Shown: positions 54,901-63,942 of the stretch, piece after piece
Numbering within the stretch: position 1 is the stretch's first letter
How the letters are laid out: each line of letters begins with the position of its first letter
NCBI GenBank assembly: GCA_947095585.1
Contig: OX352763.1
Span: 67,135,067 to 67,199,066 of the forward strand
Direction of reading: 5' to 3'
Length of the DNA: 64,000 nt
DNA from: Nephrocerus scutellatus
Lineage: Eukaryota > Arthropoda > Insecta > Diptera > Pipunculidae
Program-made: the position numbers and the translations under genes
Notes under the pieces: model-generated
Seen by the model: only the letters and a program-made list of their open reading frames with translations
Told to the model about the DNA's origin: nothing
Databases searched by the model: none

Positions 54901-56190
54901 ACGAAATTCGGAGTGTGTGACTATGATGTGACTATAAGATTTCTTCCTATGGAACTTCTGGAATATGATCATTATTGTCTGGAATTTCTGGAACAAAGCA
55001 ATTTCTCAAGCGATTCGCATGAAATTTTGAATGTAGGACTAAGATGTGACTATAAGATTTCTTCCTATGGAACTTCTGGAATATGATCTTAATTGTCTGG
55101 AATTTCTGCAACAAAGCAATTTTTCAAGTGATTCGCACGAAATTCGGAATGTGTGACTAAGATGTGACTATAAGATTTCTTCCTATGGAATTTCTGGAAT
55201 ATGATCATTATTGTCTGGAATTTCTGGAACAAAGCAATTTCTCAAGCGATTCGCATGAAATTTGGAATGTAGGACTAAGATGTGACTATAAGATTTCTTC
55301 CTATGGAACTTCTGGATTATGATCATTATTGTCTGGAATTTCTGGAACAAAGCAATTGTTCAAGCGATTCGCACGAAATTCGGAATGTGTGACTAAGATG
55401 TGACTATAAGATTTCTTCCTATGGAACTTCTGGAATATGATAATTATTGTCTGGAATTTCTGGAACAAAGCAATTTCTCAAGCGATTCGCATGAAATTTG
55501 GAATGTAGGACTAAGATGTGACTATAAGATTTCTTCCTATGGAACTTCTGGAATATGATCATTATTGTCTGGAATTTCTGGAACAAAGCAATTTCTCAAG
55601 CGATTCGCATGAAATTTGGAATGTAGGACTAAGATGTGACTATAAGATTTCTTCCTATGGAACTTCTGGAATATGATCATTATTGTCTGGAATTTCTGGA
55701 ACAAAGCAAGTTTTCAAGCGATTCGCACGAAATTCGGATTGTGTGACTAAGATGTGACTATAAGATTTCTTTCTATGGAACTTCTGGAATATGATCATTA
55801 TTGTCTGGAATTTCTGGAACAAAGCAATTTTTCAAGCGATTCGCACGAAATTCGGAGTGTGTGACTATGATGTGACTATAAGATTTCTTCCTATGGAACT
55901 TCTGGAATATGATCATTATTGTCTGGAATTTCTGGAACAAAGCAATTTCTCAAGCGATTCGCATGAAATTTTGAATGTAGGACTAAGATGTGACTATAAG
56001 ATTTCTTCCTATGGAACTTCTGGAATATGATCTTAATTGTCTGGAATTTCTAGAACAAAGCAATTTTTCAAGTGATTCGCACGAAATTCGGAATGTGTGA
56101 CTAAGATGTGACTATAAGATTTCTTCCTATGGAACTTCTGGAATATGATCATTATTGTCTGGAATTTCTGGAACAAAGAAATTTTTCAAG
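51960..56190. repeat. Higher-order unit of 36 monomers (4,248 bp), copy 1
   Basis: Marks here recur exactly 4,248 bp (36 x 118) later: CCTACGG (51996 and 56244), GAATATGTTAATT (about 52,484 and 56,732), CTCCAGCG, CGGATTGTGTG, CTGCAACAAAG and CAAAGCAAGTTTTC. Flanks diverge outside about 51,960 and 56,190. Sub-structure is visible: a 13-monomer (1,534-bp) repeat with one copy starting just before the unit and the next near 53,024, and an 8-monomer (944-bp) repeat near 54,790-56,030. Confidence 0.92.
54790..56030. repeat. 8-monomer (944-bp) duplication inside the 36-monomer unit
   Basis: CGGATTGTGTG (about 54,791 and 55,735), TTCTTTCTATGG, GAGTGTGTGACTATGATG and GATCTTAATTG recur at 944 bp. The arrangement appears again within copy 2 at 59,039-60,278. 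The order of events is therefore the 944-bp duplication first, then duplication of the whole 4,248-bp unit. Confidence 0.83.
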
Positions 56191-56209
56191 CGATTCGCAC
56201 GAAATTCGG

Positions 56210-59200
56210 AATGTGTGACTAAGATGTGACTATAAGATTTCTTCCTACGGAACTTCTGGAATATGATAATTATTGTCTGGAATTTCTGGAACAAAGCAAT
56301 TTTTCAAGCGATTCGCACGAAATTCGGAATGTGTGAATAAGATGTGACTATAAGATTTCTTCCTATGGAATTTCTGGAATATGATCATTATTGTCTGGAA
56401 TTTCTGGAACAAAGCAATTTCTCAAGCGATTCGCATGAAATTCGGAATGTGTGACTAAGATGTGACTATAAGATTTCTTCCTATGGAACTTCTGGAATAT
56501 GATCATTATTGTCTGGAATTTCTGGAACAAAGCAATTTCTCAAGCGATTCGCATGAAATTTTGAATGTAGGACTAAGATGTGACTATAAGATTTCTTCCT
56601 ATGGAACTTCTGGAATATGATCATTATTGTCTGGAATTTCTGGAACAAAGCAATTTTTCAAGCGATTCGCACGAAATTCGGAATGTGTGACTAAGATGTG
56701 ACTATAAGATTTCTTCCTATGGAACTTCTGGAATATGTTAATTATTGTCTGGAATTTCTGGAACAAAGCAATTTTTCAAGCGATTCGCACGAAATTCGGA
56801 ATGTGTGAATAAGATGTGACTATAAGATTTCTTCCTATGGAATTTCTGGAATATGATCATTATTGTCTGGAATTTCTGGAACAAAGCAATTTTTCAAGCG
56901 ATTCGCATGAAATTCGGAATGTCTGACTAAGATATGACTATAAGATTTCTTCCTATGGAACTTCTGGAATATGATCATTATTGTCTGGAATTTCTGGAAC
57001 AAAGAAATTTTTCAAGCGATTCGCACGAAATTCGGAATGTAGGAGTAAGATGTGACTATAAGATTTCTTCCTATGGAATTTCTGGAATATGATCATTATT
57101 GTCTGGAATTTCTGGAACAAAGCAATTTTTCAAGCGATTCGCACGAAATTCGGAATGTGTGAATAAGATGTGATTATAAGATTTCTTCCTATGGAATTTC
57201 TGGAATATGATCATTATTGTCTGGAATTTCTGGAACAAAGCAATTTCTCCAGCGATTCGCATGAAATTTTGAATGTAGGACTAAGATGTGACTATAAGAT
57301 TTCTTCCTATGGAACTTCTGGAATATGATAATTATTGTCGGGAATTTCTGGAACAAAGCAATTGTTCAAGCGATTCGCACGAAATTCGGAATGTGTGACT
57401 AAGATGTGACTATAAGTTTTCTTTCTATGGAACTTCTGGAATATGATCATTATTGTCTAAAATGTCTGGAACAAAGCAATTTTTCAAGCGATTCGCATGA
57501 AATTCGGAATGTCTGACTAAGATATGACTATAAGATTTCTTCCTATGGAACTTCTGGAATATGATCATTATTGTCTGGAGTTTCTGGAACAAAGCAATTT
57601 TTCAAGCGATTCGCACGAAATTGGGAATGTAGGAGTAAGATGTGACTATAAGATTTCTTCCTATGGAATTTCTGGAATATGATCATTATTGTCTGGAATT
57701 TCTGGAGCAAAGCAATTTTTCAAGCGATTCGCATGAAATTCGGAATGTGTGACTAAGATGTGACTATAAGATTTCTTCCTATGGAACTTCTGGAATATGA
57801 TAATTATTGTCTGGAATTTCTGGAACAAAGCACTTTTTCAAGCGATTCGCACGAAATTCGGAATGTGTGAATAAGATGTGACTATAAGATTTCTTCCTAT
57901 GGAATTTCTGGAATATGATCATTATTGTCTGGAATTTCTGGAACAAAGCAATTTCTCAAGCGATTCGCATGAAATTCGGAATGTGTGACTAAGATGTGAC
58001 TATAAGATTTCTTCCTATGGAACTTCTGGAATATGATCATTATTGTCTGGAATTTCTGGAACAAAGCAATTTCTCAAGCGATTCGCATGAAATTTTGAAT
58101 GTAGGACTAAGATGTGACTATAAGATTTCTTCCTATGGAACTTCTGGAATATGATCATTATTGTCTGGAATTTCTGGAACAAAGCAATTTTTCAAGCGAT
58201 TCGCACGAAATTCGGAATGTGTGACTAAGATGTGACTATAAGATTTCTTCCTATGGAACTTCTGGAATATGATAATTATTGTCTGGAATTTCTGGAACAA
58301 AGCAATTTTTCAAGCGATTCGCACGAAATTCGGAATGTGTGAATAAGATGTGACTATAAGATTTCTTCCTATGGAATTTCTGGAATATGATCATTATTGT
58401 CTGGAATTTCTGGAACAAAGCAATTTTTCAAGCGATTCGCATGAAATTCGGAATGTCTGACTAAGATATGACTATAAGATTTCTTCCTATGGAACTTCTG
58501 GAATATGATCATTATTGTCTGGAGTTTCTGGAACAAAGCAATTTTTCAAGCGATTCGCACGAAATTGGGAATGTAGGAGTAAGATGTGACTATAAGATTT
58601 CTTCCTATGGAATTTCTGGAATATGATCATTATTGTCTGGAATTTCTGGAATAAAGAAATTTTTCAAGCGATTCGCACGAAATTCGGAATGTGTGACTAA
58701 GATGTGACTATAAGATTTCTTCCTATGGAACTTCTGGAATATGATAATTATTGTCTGGAATTTCTGGAACAAAGCAATTTTTCAAGCGATTCGCACGAAA
58801 TTCGGAATGTGTGAATAAGATGTGACTATAAGATTTCTTCCTATGGAATTTCTGGAATATGATCATTATTGTCTGGAATTTCTGGAACAAAGCAATTTCT
58901 CAAGCGATTCGCATGAAATTTGGAATGTAGGACTAAGATGTGACTATAAGATTTCTTCCTATGGAACTTCTGGAATATGATCATTATTGTCTGGAATTTC
59001 TGGAACAAAGCAATTTTTCAAGCGATTCGCACGAAATTCGGATTGTGTGACTAAGATGTGACTATAAGATTTCTTTCTATGGAACTTCTGGAATATGATC
59101 ATTATTGTCTGGAATTTCTGGAACAAAGCAATTTTTCAAGCGATTCGCACGAAATTCGGAGTGTGTGACTATGATGTGACTATAAGATTTCTTCCTATGG

Positions 59201-60437
59201 AACTTCTGGAATATGATCATTATTGTCTGGAATTTCTGGAACAAAGCAATTTCTCAAGCGATTCGCATGAAATTTTGAATGTAGGACTAAGATGTGACTA
59301 TAAGATTTCTTCCTATGGAACTTCTGGAATATGATCTTAATTGTCTGGAATTTCTGCAACAAAGCAATTTTTCAAGTGATTCGCACGAAATTCGGAATGT
59401 GTGACTAAGATGTGACTATAAGATTTCTTCCTATGGAATTTCTGGAATATGATCATTATTGTCTGGAATTTCTGGAACAAAGCAATTTCTCAAGCGATTC
59501 GCATGAAATTTGGAATGTAGGACTAAGATGTGACTATAAGATTTCTTCCTATGGAACTTCTGGATTATGATCATTATTGTCTGGAATTTCTGGAACAAAG
59601 CAATTGTTCAAGCGATTCGCACGAAATTCGGAATGTGTGACTAAGATGTGACTATAAGATTTCTTCCTATGGAACTTCTGGAATATGATAATTATTGTCT
59701 GGAATTTCTGGAACAAAGCAAATTCTCAAGCGATTCGCATGAAATTTGGAATGTAGGACTAAGATGTGACTATAAGATTTCTTCCTATGGAACTTCTGGA
59801 ATATGATCATTATTGTCTGGAATTTCTGGAACAAAGCAATTTCTCAAGCGATTCGCATGAAATTTGGAATGTAGGACTAAGATGTGACTATAAGATTTCT
59901 TCCTATGGAACTTCTGGAATATGATCATTATTGTCTGGAATTTCTGGAACAAAGCAAGTTTTCAAGCGATTCGCACGAAATTCGGATTGTGTGACTAAGA
60001 TGTGACTATAAGATTTCTTTCTATGGAACTTCTGGAATATGATCATTATTGTCTGGAATTTCTGGAACAAAGCAATTTTTCAAGCGATTCGCACGAAATT
60101 CGGAGTGTGTGACTATGATGTGACTATAAGATTTCTTCCTATGGAACTTCTGGAATATGATCATTATTGTCTGGAATTTCTGGAACAAAGCAATTTCTCA
60201 AGCGATTCGCATGAAATTTTGAATGTAGGACTAAGATGTGACTATAAGATTTCTTCCTATGGAACTTCTGGAATATGATCTTAATTGTCTGGAATTTCTG
60301 GAACAAAGCAATTTTTCAAGTGATTCGCACGAAATTCGGAATGTGTGACTAAGATGTGACTATAAGATTTCTTCCTATGGAACTTCTGGAATATGATCAT
60401 TATTGTCTGGAATTTCTGGAACAAAGCAATTTCTCAA
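56210..60437. repeat. Higher-order unit of 36 monomers (4,248 bp), copy 2
   Basis: This copy is in direct tandem with copy 1. By eye I found only a handful of differences over about 4.2 kb: CTGGCTCAAAG against CTGGAACAAAG (53,103), AAAATTTCTGG against AAAATGTCTGG (57,461), CAATTTTTC against CACTTTTTC (57,832), GGAACAAAG against GGAATAAAG (58,651), CAATTTCTC against CAAATTCTC (59,721) and CTAGAACAAAG against CTGGAACAAAG (56,051). That suggests over 99.5% identity, which an alignment should confirm. The homology ends near 60,437, where class B replaces a GAAATTTTTC monomer. Confidence 0.92.
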
Positions 60438-60464
60438 GCGATTCGCATGAAATTTTGAATGTAG

Positions 60465-61640
60465 GACTAAGATGTGACTATAAGATTTCTTCCTATGGAA
60501 CTTCTGGAATATGATCATTATTGTCTGGAATTTCTGGAACAAAGCAATTTTTCAAGCGATTCGCACGAAATTCGGAATGTGTGACTAAGATGTGACTATA
60601 AGATTTCTTCCTATGGAATTTCTGGAATATGATCATTATTGTCTGGAATTTCTGGAACAAAGCAATTTCTCAAGCGATTCGCATGAAATTTGGAATGTAG
60701 GACTAAGATGTGACTATAAGATTTCTTCCTATGGAACTTCTGGATTATGATCATTATTGTCTGGAATTTCTGGAACAAAGCAATTGTTCAAGCGATTCGC
60801 ACGAAATTCGGAATGTGTGACTAAGATGTGACTATAAGTTTTCTTTCTATGGAACTTCTGGAATAAGATCATTATTGTCTAGAATTTCTGGAACAAAGCA
60901 ATTTTTCAAGCGATTCGCACGAAATTCGGAATGTCTGACTAAGATATGACTATAAGATTTCTTCCTATGGAACTTCTGGAATATGATCATTATTGTCTGG
61001 AGTTTCTGGAACAAAGCAATTTTTCAAGCGATTCGCACGAAATTGGGAATGTAGGAGTAAGATGTGACTATAAGATTTCTTCCTATGGAATTTCTGGAAT
61101 ATTATAATTATTGTCTGGAATTTCTGGAACAAAGCAATTTTTCAAGCGATTCGCACGAAATTCGGAATGTGTGAATAAGATGTGACTATAAGATTTCTTC
61201 CTATGGAATTTCTGGAATATGATCATTATTGTCTGGAATTTCTGGAACAAAGCAATTTCTCAAGCGATTCGCATGAAATTTGGAATGTAGGACTAAGATG
61301 TGACTATAAGATTTCTTCCTATGGAACTTCTGGATTATGATCATTACTGTCTGGAATTTCTGGAACAAAGCAATTGTTCAAGCGATTCGCACGAAATTCG
61401 GAATGTGTGACTAAGATGTGACTATAAGTTTTCTTTCTATGGAACTTCTGGAATATGACCATTATTGTCTAGAATTTCTGGAACAAAGCAATTTTTCAAG
61501 CGATTCGCATGAAATTCGGAATGTCTGACTAAGATATGACTATAAGATTTCTTCCTATGGAACTTCTGGAATATGATCATTATTGTCTGGAGTTTCTGGA
61601 ACAAAGCAATTTTTCAAGCGATTCGCACGAAATTGGGAAT
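60465..61640. repeat. 10-monomer (1,180-bp) unit, copy 1
   Basis: GGAATAAGATCATT (60861 and 62041), GGAATATTATAATT, GATCATTACTGTC (61341 and 62521) and GAATATGACCATT all recur exactly 1,180 bp later. Class A and B monomers alternate with TTGTTCAAG, GTCTAGAATT and GTCTGAC monomers in fixed order. The left edge is where the preceding monomer switches from TTTTG to GGGAATG type. Confidence 0.9.
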
Positions 61641-61681
61641 GTAGGACTAAGATGTGACTATAAGATTTCTTCCTATGGAAC

Positions 61682-61719
61682 TTCTGGAATATGATCATTA
61701 TTGTCTGGAATTTCTGGAA
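61682..61719. repeat. Internal 30-bp sub-repeat with paired TTCTGGAA dyads (example)
   Basis: Within the monomer, GGAACTTCTGGAA and GGAATTTCTGGAA start exactly 30 bp apart and match in 12 of 13 bases. Each holds a TTCnnGAA dyad, the tail-to-tail half of a heat-shock element, but the flanking GAA sits at a 1-base gap where the canonical element needs 2, so this is not a full three-unit element. ATGATCAT lies between the boxes and contains TGATCA. The arrangement recurs in nearly every monomer and suggests the 118-bp unit grew partly from a roughly 30-bp ancestor. Confidence 0.7.
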
Positions 61720-61733
61720 CAAAGCAATTTTTC

Positions 61734-61750
61734 AAGCGATTCGCACGAAA
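61734..61750 (-). promoter_or_regulatory. CENP-B-box-like 17-mer (example of one per class A monomer)
   Basis: Read on the minus strand the site is TTTCGTGCGAATCGCTT. Against the mammalian CENP-B core, nTTCGnnnnAnnCGGGn, the TTCG, the central A and the CG of CGGG all match at exact spacing: 7 of 9 fixed positions, failing at the last two G. Class B copies carry CATG, which turns TTCG into TTCA and breaks the core. Class C copies lose it as well. The match is visible in the sequence; any protein binding is inference, and with two core mismatches chance resemblance is possible. Confidence 0.35.
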
Positions 61751-61781
61751 TTCGGAATGTGTGACTAAGATGTGACTATAA

Positions 61782-61899
61782 GATTTCTTCCTATGGAATT
61801 TCTGGAATATGATCATTATTGTCTGGAATTTCTGGAACAAAGCAATTTCTCAAGCGATTCGCATGAAATTTGGAATGTAGGACTAAGATGTGACTATAA
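61782..61899. repeat. Representative class B monomer (118 bp)
   Basis: This copy shows the class B signature: TTTCTC before AAGCG, then GATTCGCATG, AAATTTGGAATG and GTAGGAC. Two differences from class A, CACG to CATG and TTCGG to TTTGG, are CpG-to-TpG changes. The T/C change in TTTCTC and the GTGTG/GTAGG change are not, so the class is a linked haplotype and not just random decay. A common subtype has AATTTTGAATG. It directly follows the class A copy at 61,664. Confidence 0.92.
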
Positions 61900-62830
61900 G
61901 ATTTCTTCCTATGGAACTTCTGGATTATGATCATTATTGTCTGGAATTTCTGGAACAAAGCAATTGTTCAAGCGATTCGCACGAAATTCGGAATGTGTGA
62001 CTAAGATGTGACTATAAGTTTTCTTTCTATGGAACTTCTGGAATAAGATCATTATTGTCTAGAATTTCTGGAACAAAGCAATTTTTCAAGCGATTCGCAC
62101 GAAATTCGGAATGTCTGACTAAGATATGACTATAAGATTTCTTCCTATGGAACTTCTGGAATATGATCATTATTGTCTGGAGTTTCTGGAACAAAGCAAT
62201 TTTTCAAGCGATTCGCACGAAATTGGGAATGTAGGAGTAAGATGTGACTATAAGATTTCTTCCTATGGAATTTCTGGAATATTATAATTATTGTCTGGAA
62301 TTTCTGGAACAAAGCAATTTTTCAAGCGATTCGCACGAAATTCGGAATGTGTGAATAAGATGTGACTATAAGATTTCTTCCTATGGAATTTCTGGAATAT
62401 GATCATTATTGTCTGGAATTTCTGGAACAAAGCAATTTCTCAAGCGATTCGCATGAAATTTGGAATGTAGGACTAAGATGTGACTATAAGATTTCTTCCT
62501 ATGGAACTTCTGGATTATGATCATTACTGTCTGGAATTTCTGGAACAAAGCAATTGTTCAAGCGATTCGCACGAAATTCGGAATGTGTGACTAAGATGTG
62601 ACTATAAGTTTTCTTTCTATGGAACTTCTGGAATATGACCATTATTGTCTAGAATTTCTGGAACAAAGCAATTTTTCAAGCGATTCGCATGAAATTCGGA
62701 ATGTCTGACTAAGATATGACTATAAGATTTCTTCCTATGGAACTTCTGGAATATGATCATTATTGTCTGGAGTTTCTGGAACAAAGCAATTTTTCAAGCG
62801 ATTCGCACGAAATTGGGAATGTAGGAGTAA

Positions 62831-62845
62831 GATGTGATGTGACTA
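62831..62845. repeat. 5-bp duplication in the linker
   Basis: GATGTGATGTGACTATAAG replaces GATGTGACTATAAG, duplicating GATGT. It shifts the 118-bp phase by 5 and coincides with the right end of the 10-monomer tandem duplication. Confidence 0.9.
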
Positions 62846-63810
62846 TAAGTTTTCTTCCTATGGAATTTCTGGAATATGATCATTATTGTATGGAATTTCT
62901 AGAACAAAGCAATTTTTCAAGCGATTCGCACGAAATTCGGAATGTGTGACTAAGATGTGACTATAAGATTTCTTCCTATGGAACTTCTGGAATATGATAA
63001 TTATTGTCTGGAATTTCTGGAACAAAGCAATTTTTCAAGCGATTCGCACGAAATTCGGAATGTGTGAATAAGATGTGACTATAAGATTTCTTCCTATGGA
63101 ATTTCTGGAATATGATCATTATTGTCTGGAATTTCTGGAACAAAGCAATTTCTCAAGCGATTCGCGTGAATTTTGGAATGTTTGACTTAGATATGACTAT
63201 AAGATTTCTTCCTATGGAACTTCTGGATTATGATCATTTTTGTCTGGAATTTCTGGAACAAAGCAATTTTTCAAGCGATTCGCACGAAATTCGGACTGTG
63301 TGACTAAGATGTGACAATAAGATTTCTTTCTATAGAACTTCTGGAATATGATCATTATTGTCTGGAATTTCTGGAACAAAGCAATTTCTCAAGCGATTCG
63401 CATGAAATTCGTAATGTCTGACTAAGATATGACCATAAGATTTCTTCCTATGGAACTTCTGGAATATGATGATTATTGTCTGGAGTTTCTGGAACAAAGC
63501 AATTTTTCAAGCGATTCGCACGAAATGGGGAATGTGTGACTAAGATGTGACTATAAGATTTCTTCCTATGGAACTTCTGGAATATGATCTTAATTGTCTG
63601 GAATTTCTGGAACAAATCAATTTTTCAAGTGATTCGCACGAAATTCGGAATGTGTGACTAAGATGTGACTATAAGATTTCTTCCTATGGAACTTCTGGAA
63701 TATGATTATTATTGTCTGGAATTTCTGGAACAAAGCAATTTCTCAAGCGATTCGCATGAAATTTTGAATGTAGGACTAAGATGTGACTATAAGATTTCTT
63801 CCTATGGAAC

Positions 63811-63870
63811 TTCTGGAATATGATCATTATTGTCTGGAATTTCTGGAATATGATCATTATTGTCTGGAAT
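63811..63870. repeat. Exact 30-bp internal tandem duplication
   Basis: The 30 bp from the first TTCTGGAA through CTGGAAT (63,811-63,840) is repeated without change at 63,841-63,870, followed by TTCTGGAACA. The monomer therefore has three TTCTGGAA boxes at 30-bp spacing and is 148 bp long. This is what unequal exchange or slippage between the two native boxes would produce. Confidence 0.95.
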
Positions 63871-63920
63871 TTCTGGAACAAAGCAATTTCTCAAGCGATT
63901 CGCATGAAATTTGGAATGTA

Positions 63921-63942
63921 GGACTAAGACTAAGACTATAAG
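63921..63942. repeat. Altered linker with a repeated CTAAGA
   Basis: GGACTAAGACTAAGACTATAAG replaces GGACTAAGATGTGACTATAAG. The GATGT step is replaced by a second GACTAA, adding 1 bp. I saw this only in this last full linker of the window. Confidence 0.88.

Larger units (their letters stand above)
61664..61781. repeat. Representative class A monomer (118 bp)
   Basis: This copy shows the class A signature: TTTTTC before AAGCG, then GATTCGCACG, AAATTCGGAATG and GTGTGAC. Its CpG cluster is intact (AAGCG, ATTCG, CACG, TTCGG). Its minus strand carries a 17-bp CENP-B-box-like motif at 61,734-61,750. Two TTCTGGAA boxes lie at 61,682-61,689 and 61,712-61,719, exactly 30 bp apart, with ATGATCAT at 61,691-61,698 just after the first. 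The next GATTTC begins at 61,782, confirming the 118-bp period. Class A copies occur throughout the window, often next to class B copies. Confidence 0.93.
61645..62820. repeat. 10-monomer (1,180-bp) unit, copy 2
   Basis: This is a direct tandem partner of the 60,465 copy. No internal difference was noticed by eye, so it is the most similar pair in the window. The unit ends at a GGGAATG monomer in both copies, which reads GTAGGACTAAG after copy 1 and GTAGGAGTAAG with a 5-bp insertion after copy 2. Confidence 0.9.

Noticed and set aside
51960..60437. Assembly artefact as the default explanation of the 4,248-bp duplication
   Set aside because: The two copies differ at several scattered bases, which a simple duplicated contig would not show. 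It cannot be excluded without reads, so it is given as the refuting test instead.
61682..61719. A complete heat-shock element in each monomer
   Set aside because: Only the TTCnnGAA pair is correct. The third GAA is at a 1-base gap (GAAnTTCnnGAA) where the canonical element needs 2, so I kept only the dyad as an observation.
61734..61756. CENP-B-like motif on the plus strand (TTCGCACGA then CGGA)
   Set aside because: On the plus strand the CGG lies 2 bases too far from the central A. The minus-strand alignment has exact spacing, so that reading was kept.
61781..61795. TATA-like and poly-A-signal-like strings (ACTATAAGA, AATAAG)
   Set aside because: They recur once per monomer in AT-rich sequence with no adjacent gene. 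Nothing in the window distinguishes them from base composition.
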